Below, in pieces: positions 38,929 through 47,549 of a DNA stretch of 64,000 bases. The notes under the pieces were generated by a model that did not search any database, had not been told where the DNA came from, and saw only the letters and a program-made list of their open reading frames with translations. Every line of letters begins with the position of its first letter. Within the stretch, counting starts at the first letter, position 1. The translations under genes and the position numbers were made by a program. The DNA lies in the NCBI RefSeq assembly GCF_006517535.1, contig NZ_VHQH01000038.1:271182-335181 (forward strand). Direction: 5' to 3'. The DNA is from Schumannella sp. 10F1B-5-1. Lineage in GTDB: Bacteria > Actinomycetota > Actinomycetes > Actinomycetales > Microbacteriaceae.

Positions 38929-40263
38929 GTGTTCAGTGCCGTCGCGCGGATCTTCCGGACGCCTGACCTGCGACGCAAGATCGCGTTCACGATCGCCATC
39001 GTCGCTCTGTTCCGCATCGGCTCGTTCATCCCGGCCCCGTTCGTCGACTTCTCGAACGTGCAGGCCTGTGTGAACGGCAACGCCGGAGCCTCGGGTCTCT
39101 ACACCCTCGTCAACCTCTTCAGCGGCGGAGCGCTGCTGAAGCTCTCGATCTTCGCGCTCGGCATCATGCCGTACATCACCGCGTCGATCATCGTGCAGCT
39201 GCTGCGCGTGGTCATCCCCCGCTTCGACACCCTCTACAAGGAGGGCCAGGCGGGCCAGGCCAAGCTGACGCAGTACACGCGCTACCTCACGATCGCCCTG
39301 GGCGTCCTCCAGTCGACGACCCTGATCACCGTCGCCCGCTCGGGCGCCCTGTTCTCGGGCACGGGCAACGCGACCGCGGAGTGCTCGGCCCTCATCACCT
39401 CCGACGGCGACACCTGGTACGGCATCCTGCTCATGGTCATCACCATGACCGCCGGCACCGGCCTCATCATGTGGATGGGCGAGCTCATCACCGAGCGCGG
39501 CATCGGCAACGGCATGTCGCTGCTGATCTTCACCTCGATCGCCGCCCAGTTCCCGAGCGCGCTCATCGCGATCTTCCAGAGCCGCGGCATCGAGACCCTC
39601 ATCCTGGTCTTGCTGATCGGCATCCTGATCGTGGCGGCCGTCATCTTCGTCGAGCAGTCGCAGAGACGCATCCCGGTGCAGTACGCCAAGCGGATGGTCG
39701 GCCGACGCACCTACGGCGGCAACAACACGTACATCCCGATCAAGGTCAACATGGCCGGCGTCGTGCCCGTCATCTTCGCCTCGTCGCTGCTGTACCTGCC
39801 GGCGCTCATCGCCCAGTTCAACGCGCCGCCGTCGGGCCAGGCCGCCCAGCCGTGGGTTCAGTGGATCACCGACTACCTCACGCGCGGCGACCACCCGCTG
39901 TACATGGCGCTGTACTTCCTGCTCATCGTCGGCTTCACCTACTTCTACGTCGCGATCACCTTCAACCCCGAAGAGGTCGCCGACAACATGAAGAAGTACG
40001 GCGGCTTCATCCCCGGCATCCGCGCGGGCCGTCCGACGGCGGAGTACCTCGACTACGTGCTCACCCGCGTCACGCTGCCGGGCTCGATCTACCTCGGCCT
40101 GATCGCGCTCATCCCGCTGATCGCGCTCGTCGCGATCAACGCCAACCAGAACTTCCCGTTCGGCGGCACGAGCATCCTGATCATGGTCGGCGTCGGCCTC
40201 GAGACCGTGAAGCAGATCGACTCGCAGCTGCAGCAGCGCCACTACGAGGGGCTGCTGCGATGA
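38929..40263 (+). CDS. secY: Protein translocase subunit SecY
   Basis: SecY is the pore of the Sec translocon. The 444-residue protein has ten membrane helices, the N-terminal [20 protein letters not shown], and the conserved cytoplasmic loops [23 protein letters not shown] 38929 follows GGAAGGA. The last bases overlap adk (ATGA). Confidence 0.98.
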   Translation: MFSAVARIFRTPDLRRKIAFTIAIVALFRIGSFIPAPFVDFSNVQACVNGNAGASGLYTLVNLFSGGALLKLSIFALGIMPYITASIIVQLLRVVIPRFDTLYKEGQAGQAKLTQYTRYLTIALGVLQSTTLITVARSGALFSGTGNATAECSALITSDGDTWYGILLMVITMTAGTGLIMWMGELITERGIGNGMSLLIFTSIAAQFPSALIAIFQSRGIETLILVLLIGILIVAAVIFVEQSQRRIPVQYAKRMVGRRTYGGNNTYIPIKVNMAGVVPVIFASSLLYLPALIAQFNAPPSGQAAQPWVQWITDYLTRGDHPLYMALYFLLIVGFTYFYVAITFNPEEVADNMKKYGGFIPGIRAGRPTAEYLDYVLTRVTLPGSIYLGLIALIPLIALVAINANQNFPFGGTSILIMVGVGLETVKQIDSQLQQRHYEGLLR

Positions 40264-40850
40264 CCCGGCTGCTCATCGTGGGCCCGCCCGGGGTCGGCAA
40301 GGGCACGCAGGCCGAGCGCATCGTCGCCGCCTACGGCATCCCGACGATCTCGACCGGCGACATCTTCCGCGCCAACATCAAGAACGAGACCGAGCTGGGC
40401 CTGCGAGTCAAGGCGATCGTGGATGCGGGCGACTACGTGCCCGACGAGCTGACGAACGCGCTCGTGACCGACCGCCTCTCGGAGGCGGACGCGGGCGAGG
40501 GCTTCCTGCTCGACGGCTACCCCCGCACGACGCAGCAGGTCGAGTACCTCGACGAGCTGCTCTCGTCGCACGGTCACGAGCTCGACGCGGTCGTGCGCCT
40601 GGTCGCCGACCGCGATGAGATCGTGCGCCGTCTGCGCAAGCGCGCGGTCGAGCAGGGTCGTCTCGACGACTCCGAGGAGGCCATCGCCCACCGCCAGGAG
40701 GTCTACGCGCGCGAGACGGAGCCGCTCATCGCGGCCTACCGCGACCGCGGGCTCCTGGTCGAGGTCGACGGACTCGGCACGGTCGACGAGGTCACCCAGC
40801 GCATCTTCTCGGCTCTCGCCTCGCGCGGTCTCGAGACCGTCAGCGCCTGA
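40260..40850 (+). CDS. adk: Adenylate kinase, short form
   Basis: Adenylate kinase interconverts AMP, ADP and ATP. The P-loop [10 protein letters not shown], the AMP-binding [10 protein letters not shown] and [10 protein letters not shown] motifs are present. The lid is the short type without zinc Cys. The product is 196 residues. In related operons map (methionine aminopeptidase) usually follows; here a reverse-strand gene does. Confidence 0.97.
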   Translation: MTRLLIVGPPGVGKGTQAERIVAAYGIPTISTGDIFRANIKNETELGLRVKAIVDAGDYVPDELTNALVTDRLSEADAGEGFLLDGYPRTTQQVEYLDELLSSHGHELDAVVRLVADRDEIVRRLRKRAVEQGRLDDSEEAIAHRQEVYARETEPLIAAYRDRGLLVEVDGLGTVDEVTQRIFSALASRGLETVSA

Positions 40851-40859
40851 GTCCGTCGC

Positions 40860-40876
40860 GCGCCGCTTTCCGGCGC
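40860..40876. terminator. Weak hairpin between adk and the reverse-strand esterase
   Basis: A 6-bp stem (40860-40865 with 40871-40876) with loop CTTTC lies in the 32-base gap between convergent genes. It could terminate from both sides, but it is short. Confidence 0.4.
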
Positions 40877-40882
40877 TCGAGC

Positions 40883-41764
40883 TCAGCCGCGCAGAGCGGC
40901 GAGGTCGGCGGTCATCGCCCCCACGACCGTGAAGCCCCCGCCGACAGGATGCGCACTCGACGGGATCGTGTGGCCGCCGCCGATCACGCTGTACAGGGCG
41001 ACGCGACCGAGCTCGTCGTCGACGGCCAGCCGTTCGACGGCCGGCGCACCCGCGTCGTCGCGGGCGACGACCTCGGCGACGGCCCGCGCCGCATCCAGGC
41101 CGTTCCTCGCGGCCCAGTAGAGCAACGTCTGCGGTGCCGACAGCCCCGGCCCGCGCGAGTTCAGGCCGAACACGGAGCTCTCGCCGCCCTCGTAGGGGAC
41201 GGTGGCATCCCGCGTGCCGTGCACGAGCATCAGGGGCACCGCCGGGCCGGGCGGCGGGAGCGGGATGACATTGCCCGGCGCCGGCTGAGTCGCCCCGATC
41301 ATGACGGCGCCGGCCAGCAGCTCGGGCGCCTCGTGCGCGAGGCGGTTCACCATCGCGCCGCCGTTGGAGAAGCCCGCGGCCACGACCCGCTCCGGGTCGA
41401 TGCCGTCGGCGTGCACGCTCGCGGCGACGATCGCCCGCAGGAAGCCGACGTCGTCGACCTCCTCCCGTCGCGCCGCGAACGGCAGACGGACGCGGGCGTC
41501 GTTCCAGTGCCGCCGGAAGCCGGTCGGGTAGATCACCGCCGCGCCGGCGTCACGTGCCAGCGTGTCGAAGTCGCGCCCGGCCGCGCGCCGCACGGTCGCG
41601 CCGGTGCCGTTCGATCCGTGCAGCACGAGCAGCAGCGGGCCGCCGACAAGAGGGGATGGTGGCCGCGCCACGAGCAGGGGGCGCTCGCGCCCGCCGTGGT
41701 GCAGTGTGCGCCGCTCGAGCCGCACGACGCCGTCGTCGGGCGAGGTCGGCGGCTGCGCATCCAC
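40883..41764 (-). CDS. Alpha/beta-hydrolase, LpqC / PHB depolymerase-like esterase (293 aa)
   Basis: An esterase of the PHB-depolymerase/LpqC group. LLLVLHGSNGTGATVR forms the oxyanion region, GFSNGGAMVNRLAHE carries the nucleophile Ser, HGTRDATVPYEGG the acid and GGGHTIP the His. No signal peptide is evident, so it may be cytoplasmic unless the start is wrong. GTG 41764 is selected because CAGACT stands exactly six bases ahead, as at other leaderless genes here; an in-frame GTG 41725 lacks any signal. It interrupts the spc-alpha series. Confidence 0.82.
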   Translation of the reverse strand: MDAQPPTSPDDGVVRLERRTLHHGGRERPLLVARPPSPLVGGPLLLVLHGSNGTGATVRRAAGRDFDTLARDAGAAVIYPTGFRRHWNDARVRLPFAARREEVDDVGFLRAIVAASVHADGIDPERVVAAGFSNGGAMVNRLAHEAPELLAGAVMIGATQPAPGNVIPLPPPGPAVPLMLVHGTRDATVPYEGGESSVFGLNSRGPGLSAPQTLLYWAARNGLDAARAVAEVVARDDAGAPAVERLAVDDELGRVALYSVIGGGHTIPSSAHPVGGGFTVVGAMTADLAALRG

Positions 41765-41836
41765 GCCTCCAGTCTGGACGAGACGGCGGCGCCGGGCACG
41801 AGCCGAACGGGGCGGGCGGGGGAGTGTACACCCGGC

Positions 41837-41866
41837 TTGGCGAAAAGCCCGGGCATGGCGTAAGCT
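41837..41866 (+). promoter_or_regulatory. infA promoter
   Basis: -35 TTGGCG (41837-41842) and -10 TAAGCT (41861-41866) are 18 bases apart. Transcription should start near 41873, about 85 bases before infA. It lets the alpha-operon genes run apart from spc. Confidence 0.7.
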
Positions 41867-41959
41867 CGACCCTTGGTGCTCTGCGCCCGCGTATTCGCGT
41901 GCAATCGCACTGACATCCCACCCGCATGACCTGCGGTCGAACGACGTAACGAAGAGGGT

Positions 41960-42181
41960 ATGGCCAAGAAAGACGGAGTCATCGAGATCGAAGGATCCGT
42001 GCTCGAAGCGCTGCCCAACGCGATGTTCCGCGTTGAGCTCAGCAACGGACACAAGGTTCTCGCCCACATCTCGGGCAAGATGCGCCAGCACTACATCCGC
42101 ATCCTCCCCGAGGACCGCGTGATCGTGGAGCTGAGCCCCTACGACCTGACCCGCGGCCGGATCGTCTACCGCTACAAGTAA
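41960..42181 (+). CDS. infA: Translation initiation factor IF-1
   Basis: IF-1 blocks the A site during initiation. The 73-residue [20 protein letters not shown] product with [20 protein letters not shown] is the full normal length. ATG 41960 follows GAAGAGGG. Confidence 0.98.
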   Translation: MAKKDGVIEIEGSVLEALPNAMFRVELSNGHKVLAHISGKMRQHYIRILPEDRVIVELSPYDLTRGRIVYRYK

Positions 42182-42247
42182 GACCCGCTCGTCAGGTAAC
42201 GGCCGCCCACATCTGGGCGCGCACGAAGACAGCGAGAGAAGAAGAAC

Positions 42248-42364
42248 ATGAAGGTCAACCCCAGCGTCAAGCCGATCTGCGACCACTGCAAGGTGATCCG
42301 CCGCAACGGCCGCGTCATGGTGATCTGCAAGAGCAACCCGCGCCACAAGCAGCGACAGGGATAA
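42248..42364 (+). CDS. rpmJ: 50S ribosomal protein L36
   Basis: The 38-residue protein starts [20 protein letters not shown]. Cys11, Cys14, Cys27 and His33 form the zinc site, so this is the zinc-binding form. ATG 42248 follows GAGAGAAGAAG. It lies 66 bases after infA. Confidence 0.97.
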   Translation: MKVNPSVKPICDHCKVIRRNGRVMVICKSNPRHKQRQG

Positions 42365-42419
42365 GCAGAAGGTCCTTTCGGACCTTCTGCCCCTGTCGCC
42401 GAAGCCCTCCGGGCTTCGG
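42365..42419 (+). terminator. Tandem hairpins after rpmJ
   Basis: Two perfect stem-loops follow the stop directly: 11 bp (42365-42375 with 42380-42390, loop TTTC) and 9 bp (42399-42407 with 42411-42419, loop TCC). They may end or attenuate the infA-rpmJ transcript. The remaining 160 bases to rpsM show no clear promoter. Confidence 0.75.
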
Positions 42420-42580
42420 ACACCCTGCCAGGCCACGGAAGACCTGCGACACCGATAACTCAATACATCCAGACAGCGCCACCAGATCCGCGCTCACCAC
42501 GTGAGCACGGGGACACCTCGGGTTGGAGGCCCGGGCACCGGCAGCGCACCACACCTCCACGACACCCAGGAGCAAGCCAC

Positions 42581-42961
42581 ATGGCACGTCTCGCCGGCGT
42601 CGACATCCCGCGCGACAAGCGCGTGGAGGTCGCACTCACTTACATCTACGGAGTCGGACGCACCCGCGCCCTCGCGACTCTCAAGGAGACCGGGATCTCC
42701 GGTGACATCCGAGTCAAGGATCTGACCGACGACCAGCTCGTCGCTCTCCGCGACTACATCGAGGGCACGTTCAAGGTGGAGGGCGACCTGCGCCGCGAGG
42801 TGCAGGCCGACATCCGCCGCAAGGTCGAGATCGGCTCGTACGAGGGTCTGCGCCACCGTCGCGGCCTCCCGGTCCGCGGTCAGCGCACCAAGACCAACGC
42901 CCGCACCCGCAAGGGCCCGAAGCGCACCGTCGCCGGCAAGAAGAAGGCAGGCAAGAAGTAA
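42581..42961 (+). CDS. rpsM: 30S ribosomal protein S13
   Basis: S13 bridges to the large subunit and contacts the P-site tRNA. The 126-residue [20 protein letters not shown] product carries the signature [20 protein letters not shown]. Overlaps rpsK by TAATG. Confidence 0.98.
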   Translation: MARLAGVDIPRDKRVEVALTYIYGVGRTRALATLKETGISGDIRVKDLTDDQLVALRDYIEGTFKVEGDLRREVQADIRRKVEIGSYEGLRHRRGLPVRGQRTKTNARTRKGPKRTVAGKKKAGKK

Positions 42962-43359
42962 TGGCCACCCCGAAGACCTCCGCGCGCAAGCCGCGCCGCA
43001 AGGAGAAGAAGAACATCGCCGTGGGCCAGGCCCACATCAAGTCGACGTTCAACAACACCATCGTGTCGATCACCGACCCGTCGGGTGCGGTCGTCAGCTG
43101 GGCCTCCTCGGGTGGCGTCGGCTTCAAGGGCTCGCGCAAGTCGACCCCCTACGCCGCGCAGATGGCCGCCGAGTCGGCTGCCCGCCAGGCGCAGGAGCAC
43201 GGCATGAAGAAGGTCGACGTCTTCGTCAAGGGCCCCGGCTCGGGTCGCGAGACCGCGATCCGCTCGCTCCAGGCCGCGGGCCTCGAGGTCGGCAGCATCA
43301 ACGACGTGACGCCCCAGGCGCACAACGGATGCCGCCCGCCGAAGCGCCGCCGCGTGTGA
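42961..43359 (+). CDS. rpsK: 30S ribosomal protein S11
   Basis: S11 forms the platform with S7 near the mRNA exit. The 132-residue product contains [19 protein letters not shown] and the C-terminal [18 protein letters not shown]. rpsD, the usual next gene, is missing. Confidence 0.98.
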   Translation: MATPKTSARKPRRKEKKNIAVGQAHIKSTFNNTIVSITDPSGAVVSWASSGGVGFKGSRKSTPYAAQMAAESAARQAQEHGMKKVDVFVKGPGSGRETAIRSLQAAGLEVGSINDVTPQAHNGCRPPKRRRV

Positions 43360-43363
43360 TCCC

Positions 43364-43442
43364 CGCGTTCCCCTGAGCAGCTGCCGCGCGCAGACCGGGG
43401 GAACGCGGTCCGGGTCGGCCCGTGAGCGGGTCGACCCGGACC
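43364..43442 (+). terminator. Tandem stem-loops between rpsK and rpoA
   Basis: A 10-bp stem (43364-43373 with 43398-43407) adjoins a very stable 16-bp stem (43407-43422 with 43427-43442, one G-U pair, loop TGAG). They share one base, so one may form at a time. Their position suits terminators or a regulated attenuator ahead of rpoA. Confidence 0.7.
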
Positions 43443-43563
43443 GGATCACGATCTCCGTCGTGCTCCGGCCCCGAGACTTCACAACTCAACAAACGGCGGC
43501 CTAGCCAACCGCTGCACCTCCGTGAGCGTCATATGGCGGACGCTCTCGCTGAAAGGACACCAC

Positions 43564-44559
43564 GTGCTCATTGCACAGCGACCCACCCTCTCTGAGGAGA
43601 CGATCTCCGAGTTCCGCTCGCGGTTCGTGATCGAGCCCCTCGAGCCCGGCTTCGGCTACACCCTCGGCAACTCCCTGCGTCGCACCCTGCTCTCCTCGAT
43701 CCCGGGCGCCGCGGTCACCAGCATCCGCATCGACGGCATCCAGCACGAGTTCGACACGGTCCCCGGTGTGAAGGAGGACGTCGTCGAGATCGTCCTCAAC
43801 ATCAAGGGCCTCGTCGTCTCGAGCGAGCACGACGAGCCGATCACCGCCTACCTGCGCAAGCAGGGCGCGGGCCAGGTCACGGCCGCCGACATCTCGGCTC
43901 CGGCGGGTGTGGAGATCCACAACCCCGAGCTGGTCATCGCGACGCTCAACGACAAGGCCAAGTTCGAGCTCGAGCTCACCATCGAGCGCGGCCGCGGCTA
44001 CGTCTCGGCGACCCAGAACCGCAGCGAGTTCAGCGAGGCGGGCCAGATCCCGATCGACTCGATCTACTCGCCCGTGCTCAAGGTCACCTACCGCGTCGAG
44101 GCCACCCGCGCCGGCGAGCGCACCGACTTCGACCGCCTCGTGGTCGACGTCGAGTCGAAGCCGGCGATCACCCCGCGCGACGCGATCGCCTCGGCCGGCC
44201 GCACCCTGGTCGAGCTGTTCGGTCTCGCCCGCGAGCTCAACACGCAGGCCGAGGGCATCGAGATCGGGCCCGCCCCGGTCGACGCCGTCCTCAGCTCCGA
44301 GCTGTCGATGCCCATCGAGGACCTCGACCTCTCGGTGCGCAGCTACAACTGCCTCAAGCGCGAGGGCATCAACACGGTCAGCGAGCTCGTCGCCCTCTCG
44401 GAGACGCAGCTCATGAACATCCGCAACTTCGGTCAGAAGTCGGTCGACGAGGTCAAGGACAAGCTCGTCGAGCTCGGACTGTCGCTCAAGGACAGCGTCC
44501 CCGGTTTCGACGGCGCCCACTTCTACGGCGGCTACGACGACGACACCACCAACGTCTGA
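43564..44559 (+). CDS. rpoA: DNA-directed RNA polymerase alpha subunit
   Basis: Alpha starts polymerase assembly and contacts UP elements and activators. GTG 43564 ([20 protein letters not shown]) follows GAAAGGACA and gives 331 residues; an upstream ATG at 43533 would add an unrelated peptide and is less likely. The N-terminal domain has [20 protein letters not shown]; the C-terminal domain has [20 protein letters not shown]. Confidence 0.97.
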   Translation: MLIAQRPTLSEETISEFRSRFVIEPLEPGFGYTLGNSLRRTLLSSIPGAAVTSIRIDGIQHEFDTVPGVKEDVVEIVLNIKGLVVSSEHDEPITAYLRKQGAGQVTAADISAPAGVEIHNPELVIATLNDKAKFELELTIERGRGYVSATQNRSEFSEAGQIPIDSIYSPVLKVTYRVEATRAGERTDFDRLVVDVESKPAITPRDAIASAGRTLVELFGLARELNTQAEGIEIGPAPVDAVLSSELSMPIEDLDLSVRSYNCLKREGINTVSELVALSETQLMNIRNFGQKSVDEVKDKLVELGLSLKDSVPGFDGAHFYGGYDDDTTNV

Positions 44560-44600
44560 CTCAGACGCTGATCGACTTCGCAACACTGGAGAAATAGACA

Positions 44601-45173
44601 ATGCCTAAGCCCACCAAGGGACCCCGCCTCGGAGGCGGACCGGCGCACGAGCGCCTGATGCTCGCGAACCTCGCCGCCGCGCTGTTCACGCACGAGCGCA
44701 TCCAGACGACCGAGACCAAGGCCAAGCGCCTGCGTCCGGTCGCCGAGCGCCTGATCACCTTCGCCAAGCGCGGAGACCTGCACGCGCGTCGCCGCGTGCT
44801 CGGCACGATCGGCGACAAGGGCGTCGTGCACAAGCTGTTCACCGAGATCGCGCCGCAGGTGGCCGACCGCGAGGGCGGCTACACGCGCATCGTCAAGACC
44901 GGCTTCCGCAAGGGCGACAACGCCCCCATGGCCGTGATCGAGCTCGTGCTCGAGCCCGTCTCGAAGAAGCCCGCCTCGTCGACCAAGTCGGCGAAGCGCG
45001 CCGAGACCAAGGTCGCTCCCGTCGAGGAGACGCCGGCCGAGGAGACCACGGTCGAGGAGACCGAGGTCGTCGAGGATGCGGACGCCGCCGAGACCGACGC
45101 CGAGGTGGCCGAGGTCGAGGGCGTCGAGGCCGAGGAGGCCGCTGAGGCTCCCGCCGAGGACGACACGAAGTAA
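44601..45173 (+). CDS. rplQ: 50S ribosomal protein L17 with acidic C-terminal tail
   Basis: The L17 core, about residues 1-120 ([20 protein letters not shown]), is normal. About 70 further residues are dominated by Glu, Val, Ala and Thr ([20 protein letters not shown]), so the product has 190 residues. In relatives truA normally follows; here it is 6.3 kb away. Confidence 0.96.
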   Translation: MPKPTKGPRLGGGPAHERLMLANLAAALFTHERIQTTETKAKRLRPVAERLITFAKRGDLHARRRVLGTIGDKGVVHKLFTEIAPQVADREGGYTRIVKTGFRKGDNAPMAVIELVLEPVSKKPASSTKSAKRAETKVAPVEETPAEETTVEETEVVEDADAAETDAEVAEVEGVEAEEAAEAPAEDDTK

Positions 45174-45206
45174 CACCGCTCACGCGCCCCGCGCGTCAGC
45201 AGCAAG

Positions 45207-45236
45207 AAGGCCCCGCCGGTTCGCCGGCGGGGCCTT
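45207..45236 (+). terminator. Terminator of the alpha operon
   Basis: A perfect 13-bp stem (45207-45219 with 45224-45236) with loop TTCG lies 33 bases after rplQ. Confidence 0.9.
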
Positions 45237-45315
45237 CGTCGTCGCGGCCGGCTGTGCACGGCGGTCCGCGCGCGCCAGGGTTCCGTGCGCGCGCGCATGC
45301 GGTTAGCGTGACCGC

Positions 45316-46341
45316 ATGGCGAGTGAGGCGACGACGCTCGAGGTCCCCGGTCCCGACGGCGTGCGCGAGATGCGCGTGTCGAGCCCGAGCCGCGTGATCT
45401 GGCCCGAGGCCGGCGTCACCAAGCTGGAGCTGGCCGAGTACCTGGTCGCCGTCGCGCCGGCGTTCCTCGCGCACAACGGGGATCGGCCGATCTCGCTGCA
45501 GCGCTTCGGCGGCGACGTCTCGGGGGAGTGGTTCTTCTCGAAGAACCCGCCCAAGGGCACGCCCGACTGGATCCGAACCGTCGACGTGACGTACCCGAGC
45601 GGGCGCACGCATCCGCAGCTCGTCGCCGACGAGGCCGCCGCGCTCGTGTGGATGGCGCAGATGAACACGGTCGTGTTCCACCCGTGGCCCTCGCGCGCCG
45701 GCGACACCGACCACCCCGACGAGCTGCGCATCGACCTCGACCCGCAGCCCGGCACCGACTTCCGCGACGTGATCTCGGTGGCCCACGGGATGCGCGAGGT
45801 GCTGTCCGAGGCCGGACTGACCGCCGCGGTGAAGACCTCGGGCAGTCGCGGGCTGCACCTGATCGCACCGATCGTCGCCGAGCACGACTTCATCGAGGTG
45901 CGCCACGCGGTGATCGCCGCGGCGCGCGAGCTCGAACGGCGACGTCCCGATGACGTGACGACGTCGTGGTGGAAGGAGGAGCGCGGCGAGCGCATCTTCC
46001 TCGACTACAACCAGGCGGCGCGCGACCGCACGACGGCCGGCGCGTACAGCCCGCGGGCGCTGCCCGGGGCGACCGTCTCGACGCCGCTGACCTGGGACGA
46101 GCTCGACGACGTCGACCCGACCGCGTTCACGATCCGCACGGTGCCCCAGCGCCTCGCCGACCTCGGCGATCCGTGGGCGGGGCTGCACGACTCGGCCGGA
46201 TCGCTCGCGCCGCTGCTGGAGTGGTGGGAGCGGGACCTGGCTGCCGGTCTCGGCGACCTCGTCTATCCGCCCGACTACCCGAAGATGCCCGGCGAGCCGC
46301 CGCGGGTGGCCCCGAGTCGGGCGCGCAAGGAGCAGGACTAG
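45316..46341 (+). CDS. LigD-type DNA polymerase/primase (341 aa)
   Basis: This is the stand-alone polymerase domain of the LigD family, a eukaryotic-type primase fold used in end joining and repair. Metal-binding D140 and D142 are in LRIDLDPQPG, and SGSRGLHLIAPI and ERIFLDYNQAARDRT are the other conserved motifs. No ligase or nuclease domain is fused. TAGCGT six bases ahead of ATG 45316 supports a leaderless start. The ligase gene converges on it from the reverse strand. Confidence 0.92.
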   Translation: MASEATTLEVPGPDGVREMRVSSPSRVIWPEAGVTKLELAEYLVAVAPAFLAHNGDRPISLQRFGGDVSGEWFFSKNPPKGTPDWIRTVDVTYPSGRTHPQLVADEAAALVWMAQMNTVVFHPWPSRAGDTDHPDELRIDLDPQPGTDFRDVISVAHGMREVLSEAGLTAAVKTSGSRGLHLIAPIVAEHDFIEVRHAVIAAARELERRRPDDVTTSWWKEERGERIFLDYNQAARDRTTAGAYSPRALPGATVSTPLTWDELDDVDPTAFTIRTVPQRLADLGDPWAGLHDSAGSLAPLLEWWERDLAAGLGDLVYPPDYPKMPGEPPRVAPSRARKEQD

Positions 46342-46446
46342 GCGGCGCGGCGCGGTGCTGGGCGGTTTCGTCGACCGTTCTGGCTCGCCGGCCGCGCGGT
46401 CTCCCCGACCGCTCACTCTCCCTGGGCGCGCAGTCCCCCTGGCCGC

Positions 46447-47493
46447 TCAGTCGAGCAGCGCGCCCAGGTCGTAGGCGGCAGGCACCTCGAGTTGGGCGAA
46501 GGTGCACGACCGCGGCTCGCGGTCGGGCCGCCAGCGCTCGAACTGCGCCGTGTGTCGGAAGCGCGCGCCCTCCATCTGGTCGTAGCGCACCTCGAGCACG
46601 CGCTCGGGCCGCAGCACGACGAAGCCGGTGTCGCGCGAGCCGGTGAAGCGGGTGCGGTCGTCCTCGCCGCGCAGCGCCTCGCCGTGCGCATCCAGGGCGA
46701 CCAGCGGCGCGAGCTCGTCGATCAGCTCGCGGCGGCGGGCGGTCGTGAACGCCGAGACCCCGCCAACGCGGTGCAGCTCGCCGTCGTCGCCGTAGAGGCC
46801 GAGCAGCAGCGAGCCCACGCCCTCGCCCGACTTGTGCATCCGGTAGCCCGTGAGCACGACGTCGGCGGTGCGGGCGTGCTTGATCTTGAGCAGCACGCGC
46901 TTGCCGGGCGCGTACGGCGCGGCGAGCGGCTTGGCGACGACGCCGTCGAGCCCGGCGCCCTCGAACTCGTCGAGCCATCGCCGTGCGTCGTCGGCGTCGC
47001 GGCCGAGCACCGAGAGGTGCAGCGGCGGGCGCGCGTCGACGAGCAGGCGCTCGAGCGCGGCTCGACGCTCGGCGAAGGGGTGCGCGTGCAGGTCGGGGTC
47101 GTCGGCGGTGCGCAGCAGGTCGAAGACGACGAGCGACGCCGGGGTCTCGGCGGCGAGCTTCGCGACCCGGCTCGCGGCGGGGTGGATGCGCTGCGACAGC
47201 GCCTCCCAGTCGAGCCGCTCGCCCGAGCCGGTGCCCGTGCCACCGCTCGCGCGCAGCACGATCTCGCCGTCGACGACGGTGCCCGGCGGCAGCTGGGCGG
47301 CCACCGCATCCAGCAGCTCGGGGAAGTAGCGGGTCAGCGGCTTCGATCCGCGGCTGCCGATCTCGACCGAGATGCCCGAGCTTCCGGCGCCGACGGCCAC
47401 GATCGCCCGGAAGCCGTCCCACTTGGGCTCATAGGCGTAGCCCCCGGCGATCGCGTCGGCGTCGGGCACGGCGGCGACGGCCTTGGCCAGCAT
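46447..47493 (-). CDS. ATP-dependent DNA ligase, LigC-like (348 aa)
   Basis: The adenylated Lys24 is in YEPKWDGFRAIV (motif I), GEIVLRA is motif III, LDGVVAKPL motif IV and LLKIKHARTADVVL motif V. The C-terminal OB domain follows. The length fits LigC-type stand-alone ligases, not LigD fusions. ATG 47493 is the first suitable start after the upstream symporter stop; longer in-frame extensions lie inside that gene. It is convergent with the LigD-type polymerase. Confidence 0.88.
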   Translation of the reverse strand: MLAKAVAAVPDADAIAGGYAYEPKWDGFRAIVAVGAGSSGISVEIGSRGSKPLTRYFPELLDAVAAQLPPGTVVDGEIVLRASGGTGTGSGERLDWEALSQRIHPAASRVAKLAAETPASLVVFDLLRTADDPDLHAHPFAERRAALERLLVDARPPLHLSVLGRDADDARRWLDEFEGAGLDGVVAKPLAAPYAPGKRVLLKIKHARTADVVLTGYRMHKSGEGVGSLLLGLYGDDGELHRVGGVSAFTTARRRELIDELAPLVALDAHGEALRGEDDRTRFTGSRDTGFVVLRPERVLEVRYDQMEGARFRHTAQFERWRPDREPRSCTFAQLEVPAAYDLGALLD

Positions 47494-47549
47494 GGGGCCG
47501 CCGGCGAGCTCCCCGCGGAGGAGCTCGCCGGCGTCGACGATCCTGCCGC

